NCBI GenBank assembly: GCA_030998225.1
Contig: JAPYXD010000704.1
Coordinates: 7,936,001 to 8,000,000, forward strand
Source of the DNA: Diplolepis rosae
Taxonomy: Eukaryota > Arthropoda > Insecta > Hymenoptera > Diplolepididae
Reading direction: 5' to 3'
DNA length: 64,000 bases
A program made the translations under genes and the position numbers. The first letter of the stretch is position 1; every line of letters starts with the position of its first letter. The notes beneath the pieces are model-generated. The model saw only the letters and a program-made list of their open reading frames with translations. It searched no databases and was not told where the DNA came from. Positions 9,504 to 20,690 of the stretch are shown here, piece after piece.

Positions 9504-12500
9504 ATGAGTTCCAGTAGCTCAGATGACAGTAGTGTCGAAGAGTCGGGCCAATCTCTTGAAGATTCAGAATCTTCTGTATTTACTATTTTGACTAAATTCG
9601 ATTTGAAAAAATACATTACAATTTTCAAAGGTATTACAGATTAAATATTGTTGCATTTAATACTTATTACATTTTACTATTAATTTTTTTAGATATATTC
9701 TAGGCTGTCACTGAAATTAAAAAAATTATGTGATTCTTTGATATACTATATGCGAAACGAACAAATAAAATTTGTATACTCCCTTAGAGCGAACTAGTGA
9801 AAAATCACTAATTCTGAGTAGCACCCCTCTCCCTTTTTACAATTATTGATATTTCAATAATCAATTAGTGACTTCTCACCAGTAATAAGTGATTCATACC
9901 AATTAATCAGTGAAAAAATTACTAATTTAACAGTTAAAAATTTAAATTAAAAAATTTAACAGTTAACAGTCAAAAATTATAACCTAATAATTATTAAATA
10001 ATGAATTATTCGTTATTGGAAAATTACTAATTATTGGTGCGAAGTCACTAATTGATAAGTGAAATATTACTAATTGAAAAAGAGAAAAAGGTGCTACTGA
10101 GAATTAGTGATTTTTCACTAATTCAATCCAAGAAAGTAGTGGGGAAAATTCAATTACAATCGTCGATGTACTATTTGGTTTCATGAATTTAAAAAAAAAA
10201 ATTAAAAATTACAAATGTAACAAAAATTATGATTGGATATAGACACTTGAATAAATGTAAATTAAACACTTATAAATTTTATAAGAAACTTTCCTGTAAG
10301 CAGCGCCAAAAAATATGACCAATTTGAATCGCAATGTTATCATAACTATTGTATTTAATATTGTAACTGCTATTTTTTAATTTATGTTATTTTCATTACG
10401 TGTCTTTCCAAGACTATTATTTTTGATTTTATCATAAATGAACATTATTATTATTTGTTTTATAACTTTTCAGATGAAAATATTTCCTACAGCGATCTTT
10501 TTGAGATCAGTGAGGAAAGACTGTCTGAACTGATACCCAACTTGGAGGAGCGGTATCTTTTTGTTTCGAGACGTGAAGTGTTATATCGAAAAAACAGATC
10601 GATTCTTGTGAGTGCTTTGTTGATAGTTGAAACAATGAATATATAACTTCATGTGAACTGTTTTCCCTATTTTTTTTTCAAAATTTTATGACAATATTCG
10701 ATAAATTTCCAAATGGGTGTAAATAATTTCATAAATCAGTTGTTCAATTACAAAAATTTTTATTCATTAGAAATATTATAAAATTTTTGAAAGTGCTTTT
10801 TAACCAGGAAAAAGTTTTGAAGCAATATTATTTTTATATTTTAGGGATCACATATTAGCAAGTCCTCAACTGAAAGGCAGAACGACCAGGATCCATCAAC
10901 ATCTCATCATGATCCATCTCATCAACAACAATCATCGCGTGTTCCGATTGCGGTTAGAAATGAGAGCAACATGTGCACAGGATACGTATGTCTTAAAGCA
11001 ACTTTTTGAAATTAAAAATATATGTCAATTTTACCATTTAATTTTGCATAATACGATTCCTATCGAATAATCACTTTTGTTTTCCTTGCAATTTCTCATT
11101 TTTTCTGAAATGTAACGAATGTTTGCGATTCCTAATTTTTTATAAAATTATTTAATATGAGTATTTGCAACGTCTTGAAAAAATATTTGCAAATTGTAAT
11201 GAAATTAAATGAGTAGGTATTTTTGCAGGAATATGACAAATTTAATGAAATACTAATTTTTTGCAGCTTTTGAGAATGTTGTTAAATCGAAGCGCCATCG
11301 GACAAGTTCTGCTTACATGTAAAGTTTTGAATCCGAATGACCGAACGAAACTTGTTGATTTGATCGTACAACAAATGTTGAAGAAATCAACTTCGTAAGT
11401 TTAAACTTGAAATTAATTTTCATCATAGACTCTTTCGAATGCACTTATATAACGTTCTAGGTAAAAACATTTACGTGGAATATTCATGTGATGATTCTAC
11501 GTGTTATCTTGGCGAAAAAATACCACATCAAATGACCACGTAGTAATTGAACGTAGATTTCGAACGTAGCACATGTACTCTTCAAATTATTTGGAGTCAA
11601 GATTACACTCAATTCGAGTGCAAATCCTGCAAATCAAACTCGAGTAAAAATTTTACTGTTAACGAGTAAAATTTCATATATCTTAGACTGATTTTTTACT
11701 CGAGAAAATAAAGTGAATTCTTTCTTTATTTTGAGTGAAGTCTCACTCTAAAACGATTGAAATTTCACTCATTTAGAGTGAAATTCCCACTCGAGCTGGA
11801 TTTGCAAGATTTTCCCTCAAAACTTATAAAAGTCTTTTAAGTTTTTTAAAATCTTGTAAGTGTGGCTTATAAGTTAATTTCAAAAATCTTATAAGTATCC
11901 AAAAAACTTAAAAGGCTTTATAAATTCTTATAAGTTCTTGCAAATCTTATAAGTGCGACTTATAAGATTCTTGAAAACTTGTAAGGCACACTTATAAGAT
12001 TTCAAAAATTGTATAAAATTTTAATAAGTTGCCCTATAAGAAATTTCAGAAATCTTATAAGATTCAGGATTACAAGGGATATTGAAACGTCCTATAAAAT
12101 ACCAGATTATACAGTTTTTGGCGGTGGTACAAAGTGTGAGGAAAATAAAATATTGCGTTACAAAATATAAAAAAACTCACCCCCCCCTACCCAGTAACAA
12201 ACTATGACGTTCGTGCTGATCTCACAACTCCTTTCCGAGCATTATGTAATACTAGAAAGACATCTGCTCATTTTAGGGAGAAATAAACAGTGTAAAAAAA
12301 TTGGTTTTCCAGAGTGACCAAAGAAGACTTTGAACTTTGGACGGACGAAATTTGTCGAGTTTTTAGTAAAGAATCAAAAGAGATTTATTATAATCCCTAC
12401 GAGAATCTAAGAAGCATCCCAACGGGAAATTATTTGATAAATATAATAATTTGAAGAAGTGGATGAATCGCCATAAGAAAGTTGAACATAAAAAAAACCA

Positions 12501-14400
12501 CTCACTGAAAATGATGAAAATGCTCTGAAAAATTTGAAAAATCTTTCTGCTGAGGAAACGGCTTTGAAAGAATTGTGGAAAAATACTTTTCTGATTCGCG
12601 AGAAAAAAAAACCATTCACGAATATTTCGAGGACTGCCCTGTTTTGAAAACGGCTCTTGGAATTGAACTGGTATGTGTAAAAACTGTAAATAGTCTTTTT
12701 TAGGCAGACTCTATTGTAGCTCAATATGCAAAAACTTGGAAGAATATTATTTATTACTCATTTTTCAGTTACACATCGACTTTACCTTGACCCAAAAGAT
12801 TGATCCTAACACGTTCTTGAATGTCTGGCCTGAAATATCGGAGAAAATTCTTCGTGTAGCAGCCAACAATACTTATTGTCAAGGCATCATTGTTTTGAAA
12901 GGTAAAATTACTTTGCGAAAATTGCGGATTTTTATCAATAGTTTTCAATCTATGTCTATTCATTATGATTTTTTTGAGACATTCCAGCTTCACATCTGGC
13001 ACTATTCGTATTACCGTATCTTTTCAAACCTACTTGTGCGCACGCTAAAAGTAAAGGAAATCCTCAAACTTGGAAGGCTGGAAAACCGGAGATAGCAGAA
13101 GGTTTCATCTTGAGAGTTCTTGTATATTAAAAGAATTTTTTTAGCCTAATGTAATTTCATCAAGGGGTCGTCTGTATAGTAAGTCACACGTTTAGGGGGA
13201 GGGAGAGAGGTCGAACATTTGTGACGAAATGTGTTATAAGAGGGGGGGGGGTTCGTCGTGTGTGACGTAACAAAAAAAATTTTTTTTTAAATATTTTATT
13301 CAATATTTTACCTGGTTTTTGGGAAAAGTTCGACTTGATATTTTCAATTTCGGTGGTTGAAATGTTTTATCTTTTCAACAGAGCATGTATTATTTTTTTA
13401 TTAAAAATTGAAAAAATGTAAGAAAATCCAAAAATTTGACATTTGACATGAAATTTTTGACATCGTATGACATAGGGGGGGGGGGGGGGGAAGGTGCTAA
13501 AATGCGCATAAAATGTGTGACGTATTGTATGAACGACCGCAACTGTATCGAAATCAAAAAATGCTTTTCCCTCTACGTCTAACATCAAACCCATGTACCT
13601 CAGCTAATAATGTCCAGTTGCTGAAACTAGATAATAGTCAACCATTCAAATAAAAAACCAGTTGGTTTTATTTTAAATTCAGAAAATAAATTAATTTTAT
13701 TCAGAAGTTCGAATGGTTCAGTCTTGTTTCCAGTGCGATACTGAATCATGTAGAAAATTTCATAATGTCTAAATTTTTCAATGTGAAAATTCTGCAAATC
13801 AAACTCAAGTGAAAATTACACTCTAAATGAATGAAATTTTAATAGTTTTAGAATGATACTTGACTCAAAAAATATGATGATTCACTGAATTTTTTGGAGT
13901 GAAGTATGACTCTAAGATGTGTGAAGTTTCCCTCGTTAAGAGTGAAATTTTCACTCAAGTTTGATTCGCCAGATTCTCACTCTAATCGAGTGAAACCTTC
14001 ACTCAAAGAAATTTCGAGAGAACTGCATTCTTTCATTTTCTATTCAAGCAGAAATATTTTGTTTGCACAGACTTATGCTGATTTGGAGCCAAAATGGGAT
14101 GAAAGAATAACAAAACTGAGAAGATATGGATTAACGCAACAGCCTATTGTCATAGCGATTGGGACGATCGAGAACATAACGGCAGCTTACATTGTGATCA
14201 ACGAAAATCGATACGAATCTCGAACACTTTTGGATGCCGTTGATCGCTGTTTTAAGTCATTTTTTGCACTCAACGCGGTGTACCCGAGTGACAGTAAACC
14301 TGTTTGGGAATTCATACAACGTATTTACGGTATTAATTTTCCGAAACGTCAAAAAATTAGCCCCGATGCCTTGCTAGTTTGGAAAAGCATACACGAATAA
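9504..14400 (+). CDS. SAM-domain protein gene, eight exons (SAMD3-like family), exon 5 frameshifted
   Basis: Exons: 9504-9630, 10474-10607, 10845-10985, 11267-11394, 12313-12670, 12769-12901, 12988-13121, 14071-14400. All introns are GT-AG and phases agree. The total of 1485 nt would give 494 residues. Exon 1 starts Ser/Asp-rich; exons 1-2 then encode a SAM domain (about residues 28-80: FDLKKYITIF, DLFEISEERLSELIP, LEERYLFVSR). Exon 5 holds a YYNPYE and GKLFDKYNNL region. Exons 6-8 form the family C-terminus (ALFVLPYLFKP, QPIVIAIGT, AVDRCFKSFF, VWEFIQRIYGI). Exon 5 needs three 1-base corrections, near 12409, within the A-run 12490-12497 and within the A-run 12603-12611. This means recent decay or sequencing error. 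Function is unknown; SAM domains usually mediate protein or RNA binding. The likeness to vertebrate SAMD3-like proteins is from memory. Confidence 0.75.
9791..10124. mobile_element. MITE in intron 1 of the SAM gene (about 85-bp TIRs)
   Basis: The sequence starting GAACTAGTGAAAAATCACTA (9791) reappears inverted at the right end (…TTTTTCACTAATTC, to 10124). The inverted similarity continues inward for about 85 bp, including GTAGCACC. The core is AT-rich and non-coding. The target duplication is unclear. Confidence 0.85.
11623..11812. mobile_element. 190-bp MITE in intron 4, family A
   Basis: The ends are inverted repeats beginning AATC(C/T)TGCAAATC, continuing with alternating GAGTAAAA/GAGTGAAA words. 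The same family recurs in intron 7 at 13798-13975, confirming it as a mobile repeat. No coding capacity. Confidence 0.82.
11815..12075. repeat. Cluster of CTTATAAG-type palindromic words
   Basis: Within about 260 bp the words CTTATAAG, ACTTATAA and ATCTTATAAG recur more than ten times in both phases, with diverged spacers. It directly follows the family A MITE in intron 4. It may be a degenerate tandem repeat or foldback element. No period could be fixed by eye. Confidence 0.6.
13164..13538. mobile_element. MITE in intron 7 with GGGTCGT…ACGACC ends
   Basis: The left end GGGTCGTCTGTATAGTAAG (to CACACGTTT) pairs with the right end AAATGTGTGACG, then GAACGACC. The interior carries G-runs and a T-run but no reading frame. 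Similar termini occur widely in insect MITEs, from memory. The superfamily is not assigned. Confidence 0.75.
13798..13975. mobile_element. 178-bp MITE in intron 7, family A (second copy)
   Basis: It shares terminal sequence and layout with 11623-11812: left AATTCTGCAAATCAAACTC, right GAGTTTGATTCGCCAGATT-like, with ACTC(A/T)A(A/G)(A/G)TGAAA arms. Both copies lie inside introns of the same gene. Confidence 0.8.
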
Positions 14401-14670
14401 TTTACCATAAATAGTTAGATTTGCAATATGCAATACAGTTACAGAACAATTGTCAATACTAATATGTTTTATAGTATTTAGTAAACAAAAGAAAAATACT
14501 GTTGAAGGAAATTTATTATATCAATCATCTTTTAAAAAATACATTCCACAGCGATTGTAGGACAAATGAATGTATGACTTTTCGACTTGCTGTATTTTTT
14601 GAGAGGCTGCGCGTTACTATAAGCATTATCCAAGTTGGTAAATATTTACCTGTCTTGAAATATTACTTTT

Positions 14671-17231
14671 TTGAAAATGACCCGAATGTGGTGCGATATT
14701 TGTAAAAACTTCCCGCAAAGAATTTATTTCATACACATGGATTTCAATCACAATGTTAGAGATCCAATTGTAACAAGTTTTAAGTGCAACTTTGAGAACT
14801 GCTACAGATTATTTTCAAGCAAAAAAAACCTTGAGGCACATTGCAAAAATGAGCATGAAAGTAAACATACGGATACTCCAAACATAATGAAAGCAAATGA
14901 TGCTGTTAAAGAGAATGAAGAATTCGAAACTGGCATAATTGATACTTTATTGAATCCACAAAACGTTACATATAACAAATTGGAAAAGCAACAAGCAACA
15001 TTTTTGAGCAACGAAAACACTCACATGACAGATCTCTTTAGAAAACTCAAACAAAGTGGTAATGAAAACGATTTCGAAGGGAACTTTCCGGATGAACTGA
15101 TTACATCTTTATTTCAAAGTGCACTTTTATTAATGTCAACTTTTCACGCGGATTATACTTTGAATCGGTCACAAATTCAAAATTTTATAAGCAGTTCTCA
15201 TAAATTTTTAAACAGTCCATTCATGAATAAATTTAAAAAATTGATTCTGTCAAATATAAAACAAGATATGATAGAAACAATCAATCAAAAGTTTTCATCT
15301 TTGCAAGGAATATTTTTAAACTTGAATACAGAACATAAGCGTTTTAAATATCTTGAAGAACATAAATTGTATATAAAACCGCAACCTGTGGATTTTGGTG
15401 CAGCCCAAAGAGAAAAAAAAGGAAAATTGGAAACAGTTGTAGTAAAAGGTCAATTGATCCCTTTGGACGTCGTTTTGAAAACCTTTTTTGAGCTTCCCGG
15501 TGTTTTTGATCAAACTTACGAATACTACTCAGATTTACTGAATGATACAAATTCCATTTCTAACCGAAATTTCAGACCGAAATGTGGAGACAAACGGTAA
15601 ATGACGTTCAAGGTTCAGTAATTTTTCCATTGTACTTATTTGAAGATGCATTTGAAACCGGCAACCTGTTGGGACCACATGCTGGGAAACATAAAGTTAA
15701 CGCTGTTTATATCTCTGCCGCTTGCTTACCTCCAGAACATCTATCAAAACTAGTTAATATTAATCTTTTACAACTTTATTACGCAGATGACCTTCATGAT
15801 TTTAGTCGAGAAAAAATTTTTGAAAAAATGATTAGTCTTCTAAATAATCTTTACTCAGAAGGCGTAACGTTGGAATTGGAAGGCAATCGACGAATTGTAG
15901 TTCGCTTCAAAGTGGTCGGCATTTTGGGTGATAATTTGGGAGTTAATAGTATTTTAGGTTTCGCCCAAGGTTTTACGGCTAATTACTTCTGCCGATTTTG
16001 TAAGATTCATAAATCGGAAGCAAAATCACTTTGTTCATAGAAAAAATATTATTTGAGAAATGAACAGAATTATGACAAAGATGTTAAATTAAAAAATTTA
16101 GAGACAACTGGTATTAATGAAGCTTGCGTATTCCACAATTTACATGATTTTCATGTGACTAAGAATAAATCGGTCGATCTGATGCATGGCCTTCTCGAAG
16201 GACTTTGCCGGGTTGAAATGTTTCATCTTGTCTATCATTGCATTAAAAAAGTAAATTACTTCAGTCTCAAAACTATGAATCATCGCTTGGCTTTCTTCAA
16301 ATTTAATGACTCCGATAATCGACCACCCTTAATATCCGAAACTAATATAACAAATAAAAATCTAAAAATGACAGCATCTCAAATGCTGTCCTTTGTTTTA
16401 AATTTCGGTATAATTTTTGGCGACTTGATTAACGATCGTAATGATAAATTTTGGAAACTCTATAAATTATTGCGAGAATTACTTTGCATATCTTTGAAAT
16501 GTAAGATAAACAGTTCAACGCCGCAATATTTTTCAAAACTTGTGAAATCTCACCATGAGCTCTACATTGAATTGTTGAGACCATTATTTCCCAAAGAACA
16601 TTTTCTAACGCATTATCCTGCTGTCATGAAAGAAATCGGTCCAGTTGTAAATTTTTGGTCAATGAGGTACGAAGCGAAGCATTTGCTTTTCAAAAAATAC
16701 AGCAACGTCACTTGCAATCGCATAAACTTGTGTTTGAGTCTAGCTGTAAGAAACCAACTCGCACAAAGTGATTCGTTTTTACAACAACAGGCATTCACTC
16801 TCCCTTGTATAAGTTACTCGAAATTCCGCACATCTTGCGCTGTCAAGATAGAATACGAGAGCGTCAAATACGTAACAGTCAAAAACATTCATATAAATGG
16901 TGCTACGTTAGTAAAAAATATTACTATATTACTCGAGATTGACAACAACATTCCTTCCTTTGCGAAAATTTGCAATATTTATAAGAATGCTTCTAAATTC
17001 GAAGATTTAACTGCGAAAGATTTTCTACTACATGTTCAACAAATTCGTACTGTAACGTTTGATGACCACTTCCAAGCGCACGAAGTGGAAGAAACTGAAA
17101 ACTATAAATTTACCTTTTTGAATATGGTTGTTAACTACAAATCGTGGACGACCATACCAAAAAATGATAAGTTATTCACAGTTTATTACGATTCTCTAAA
17201 AAGTAGTTTATATGAGAGTATTCAAGATTAG
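14671..17231 (+). pseudogene. C2H2 zinc-finger / transposase-like protein, intronless, one frameshift and one stop
   Basis: Starts at ATG 14671 or 14677, 277 bp after the SAM gene on the same strand. Residues 1-80 hold two C2H2-like fingers (CDIC then H-x4-H; CNFENC then H-x4-H). A long middle region ends in VVLKTFFELPGVFD. After a 1-base shift near 15565 the frame continues with LFEDAFETGNLLGPHAGKHK, VVGILGDNLGVNSILGF and a C-x2-C motif (FCRFCK). A TAG interrupts at 16038-16040. The same frame resumes with SVDLMHGLLEGLCRVEMFHL, HFLTHYPAVMKEIG and MRYEAKHLLFKKYSN, ending at 17231. I recall these motifs from multicopy metazoan proteins that look transposase-derived, perhaps Tnp2/EnSpm-like, but I cannot name the family. 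The whole would be about 850 residues. Two lesions suggest decay or assembly error. Confidence 0.65.
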
Positions 17232-18660
17232 TCAAGATTAGTCATTATCGTATTGGTAAGAGTTACTTGATATGCGATGAGTTTGAGCATTACTTACTTT
17301 ATGTAAATAAAGAATGTTACATATTAAGTATTAATGATGCAATATCTAAACTAGTGCTCTCTAGTGTGTTTACTAGATCTCCTGTTATAAAAGCTACTCA
17401 TGTGAATTACAACTCTTCAGTATTCATGTTTGTGAATTGACAAAATGTGCATATGCAAGTATTTTTTTGAATAAAATGAACTTTTTATTATTCAATTGTT
17501 ATGATTATTATCTGTATACTCATTTTCAGAAAATTTACTGCACTAATTCATTTATTCACTTTAACAACTGCGATTTAGTAGCAACAATTAAAGTAAACAT
17601 GGTCATTTTAACTAAACTCTATGCGCGGCTTTACGATGGACTTTGGTTCCTATAACCGCAGCTCTTACGGTATTTCAAGTACATAAGAGCAGTTACCCCG
17701 AACACATTGATCAAGTTTCTACCACTTGGCCTACTAGAATCGTGGTCTCAGTAACGTTCCTTGCAGTTGGAGTAAACACTTTTCCAATGTATGACAGCCA
17801 CTACCATGATTGTCATGACAATTTTAACATTTTTGTAAAGACGATTTTAACAAAAAAATTTTGGTTAGTGAAACCCGAAATTTCTCTCTGTGTAGCGATT
17901 TCTCTCAGTGTGTGTTTTATTCAAAATTTAGCTGCATTAAAGTTGCGCTGTTTATAAAGAATCGCCTATGTATCACAAGAAACTTTTATTTATTGTTTTT
18001 TCTCGTTTTAGTTTTCACCTCGCTATGTAGCAACTTACTTTTACACTTCTTTTTCTCATCGATGATAACCGACGCCAGCCGTTTGCATGCCACCACCAGA
18101 AATGGCCTCAAAAGTAATTGTCTCTCAGTTTTTCTCCCTCCTGAGAATCAGAAACCATTGGGTAATAATCTTAGTTTAGACATTAGGGATTTCTGTCATA
18201 AGCTCCCTACACTATTCGTTTAATTGTCAGTCGCTTTGAGGGATAACTGTAACCATGATAAAGGTTATCTCGTTTCATAAACAATGTTACCAGCCCGTAA
18301 AAAAATCCTGTATGTTGAATTTCCAATCTTAGAATTATATCGTAAGCAAGGATATTTATCTTTTTTTAATTAAAAAAAATCAAAAGTCTATTGAAATTGA
18401 CCTAATAAGCTCAACAATGAAAATCGATAATATTATTTCCCGGCTGTAAATAGAAAAAACACAATGTGTAATTTTAAATTTAATTCTGGAAAATTAAAAT
18501 GCAGTCGACAACAATGAACTTGAAGCAGCCGCCTTCTCCAGACGTGAGAATTCGACTCCTTGTTTTTTCTGTTTTCTGCAGCTGAGAAATAAAATAATTG
18601 ATTTCCATTGTTAAGTTTATTAAGGAAATTTCAACAATGAATCACACAATCAACATTTTT
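17232..18660. other. No assigned gene; possible non-coding repeat at 17.5-17.9 kb
   Basis: An 11-bp tandem duplication (TCAAGATTAGT, twice) lies around the stop codon at 17231. An open stretch without ATG at about 17241-17439 could be a further exon-like piece of the upstream gene, but support is weak. The 17565-17900 stretch shares words with 4030-4250. Nothing else is recognised. Confidence 0.35.
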
Positions 18661-19242
18661 AGGGGGTCCGCTCATGGATTACTCGAAAAAAAGGTGGTTT
18701 TAAGGAAATTTCTTTTTAGGAATAAAAAAAAATCACGTAAGAATTTTACATCATGTTATTTATTGAAGATTCAAAATTGAGTAAACATTTTTTTGGGTAA
18801 AAATAATTCAAAAACGCGGACTTATTAAATAGTTTCAGCAACGCCTCGCCGTAGACAATTGAAACGGTGGGCATGATGCAGTCCGAAGTTTTCATCTGAA
18901 AAATAAAAGGAAAACACCTTCTTAATCGAAAGACTTTACCACACAAAGTAGACCAATAATATCTATAAAAACATCGTTTGAAATATATTTTTAAGGCAAT
19001 AATAGCTAGAAAAAAATATTCAAAAATTGAACCTTTGAATTAAATTGTCTACAGCGAGGCGTTGCTTTGAATCTTAAACAAGTCCGCCATTTTGAATTTC
19101 TTTTACCCAAAAAAATTTATACTCAATCTTGAATCTTCAATAAATAACATGATGTCAAATTCTTAAGTGTTTTTTTTTCATTTCTAAAACAAAATTTCCT
19201 TAAATCCACCTTTTTTTGGAGTAATCCATGAGCGGACACCCT
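18661..19242. mobile_element. 582-bp foldback MITE with about 200-bp arms
   Basis: The left arm (18661 to about 18870) starts GGGGGTCCGCTCATGGATTA. The right arm (about 19042-19242) ends with its complement. The inverted similarity runs inward through the AACGCCTCGC word (18840) and its complement GCGAGGCGTT (19053). The loop of about 170 bp is AT-rich. No reading frame is plausible. It is a long-hairpin MITE, and its target duplication is not evident. Confidence 0.88.
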
Positions 19243-19839
19243 TGAGTGTTATTGGCTATTCAAACTTGCAATGCAAGACCTGGTGGTCAAAAAGCGAACT
19301 AATTAACATGGCTACCGCTGGGCATCGCGCAGCATTGTGTATACTATACTAAAGCCAGATGCTCACAGTGTAACGTAGTAATTAATCAATTGTTTGACAA
19401 ATAAATATATAGTTAACATAAAAAGTAAGTGACAAGTGCATAAATAATGCGTGAAAATGAAATTCTCACCGAAGCACAGGAAAGAAAAGGACTTTACTCG
19501 TAAAAGCAGTGCTTGTATGTACTAGAATAACGTATTTAACGACAACAAAAGCACTTTTAGCACTTACAGATAAACGTAATTTGAAAATTCCTATTCAGAT
19601 CAATAGTTTATACGTGAACGCCGAAGCCCTGCGGCAGCCATGATTTTTTTCATGCAGCAGCGCCTCTAAGCCCAAGGAGAACGTTTTTTTTGCCAATTGT
19701 AGGGATTTTCCATAAAGTATATAGTTCCAAATTCCGTAGTGGCAACAGTGTGTGCGAGTTGGATGGACTCGAGTGTGTACACGAGGAGACGATTCTCGCA
19801 AATCATCTGGATATGGATTAAGACGAAATATTGAGCAGC
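19243..19839. other. Unassigned, probably 5' part of the Gypsy relic
   Basis: No clear motifs. It precedes the gag-like peptide that starts around 19843, so it may contain decayed LTR and gag sequence. No second LTR was found. Confidence 0.3.
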
Positions 19840-19842
19840 ATT

Positions 19843-20690
19843 ATTGACGGCATTCCAGACACCCAGCAATGCGACATGTCACGTCTACAAGGATTCAAGA
19901 CGTCAGAATCTCTTCGGCAGGCATTCGAGGAGGTATCTTTGTCTGATAGAAGCCAGACAACTTCTATTGCCAAAGGAGAGTATCAAACGTAAGTATAATA
20001 AGAGCGCGAGCGTAAAAAATGATAGAGACGGAAAAGGTGCAATGAGTCAGAAAAAAGACAATTTCGCGAAAAAACGTTGTCTTAATTGTGGTCTCCTCTG
20101 ATCATTTCAGTATAAATTGTCCGAAGAAGAGTCAGGGTGCGAAATGTTTTAGTTGTGGCGAGCATGGACACATTGCTGCGAAGTGTCCTAAAAAACGAGA
20201 CGTGACGAAAAGTAGTTGCGTGGTAACTCAGTCCAGTGTTCGCAGAACGTGGATGTAAACGGCCCCCACCATGGACCCTACCAGCTCATGGCTTCTTCCT
20301 CGCTCCACTGCCATAGGTTGGTTGAATGAGGAAGACACAATGAGCTCGAAGCATCTATGGTGGGGGGCGTTTGCGTCCACGTTCTGCGAACACTGACTCA
20401 GTCGAAATAAAATAAATTCGATAAGAGAGTTTTAATAGATGGCGTTACGATTGAAGCAATTTTTGATAACGGGAGTGATATTGCGTGCGGACGAGTATGT
20501 CAAACTAGGCTCACCGCGATTTCAAAATGAAAGGATTTTATTTCGAGGTGTAGGGACAGAAACGAATACGACGTTCGGAGAATTTGTAGCGAATTTAACG
20601 ATTGATGGAAATTCTCATTCAGTTTTAATTCAAATAGTATCTGATGATTTGTGGCAACAAAAATTCTTAAATGGTCGAGAACGTTAAAAA
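19843..20690 (+). pseudogene. Gypsy-type gag-protease relic, split by a MITE
   Basis: Successive frames give a gag C-terminal segment (IDGIPDTQQCDM, LQGFKTSESLRQAFEE), then two CCHC nucleocapsid knuckles (CLNCG…, CFSCGEHGHIAAKC), and after a MITE insertion an aspartic-protease start (VLIDGVTIEAIFDNGSDI). In the protease the usual D-(S/T)-G is DNG, which would abolish activity. A further 80 residues (YVKLGSPRFQNERILFRGVG onward) continue in another frame. There are at least two frameshifts and a 162-bp MITE inside. No reverse transcriptase follows. It is a Ty3/Gypsy-class fragment; BEL is less likely. Confidence 0.75.
20234..20395. mobile_element. 162-bp hAT-type MITE with 8-bp target duplication
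   Basis: The inverted termini are about 41 bp, starting CAGTGTTCGCAGAACGTGGA on both sides with few mismatches. They are bracketed by the direct repeat ACTCAGTC (20226-20233 and 20396-20403). CAGTG ends plus an 8-bp duplication are the signature of the hAT superfamily. The insertion interrupts the Gypsy relic between its zinc knuckles and protease, so it is younger than that element. Confidence 0.93.

Noticed and set aside
15562..15581. An intron at 15.56 kb ending in TTTCAG to explain the frame change in the transposase-like gene
   Set aside because: No matching donor keeps both sides in phase, and the rest of the gene is intronless. A one-base shift is simpler.
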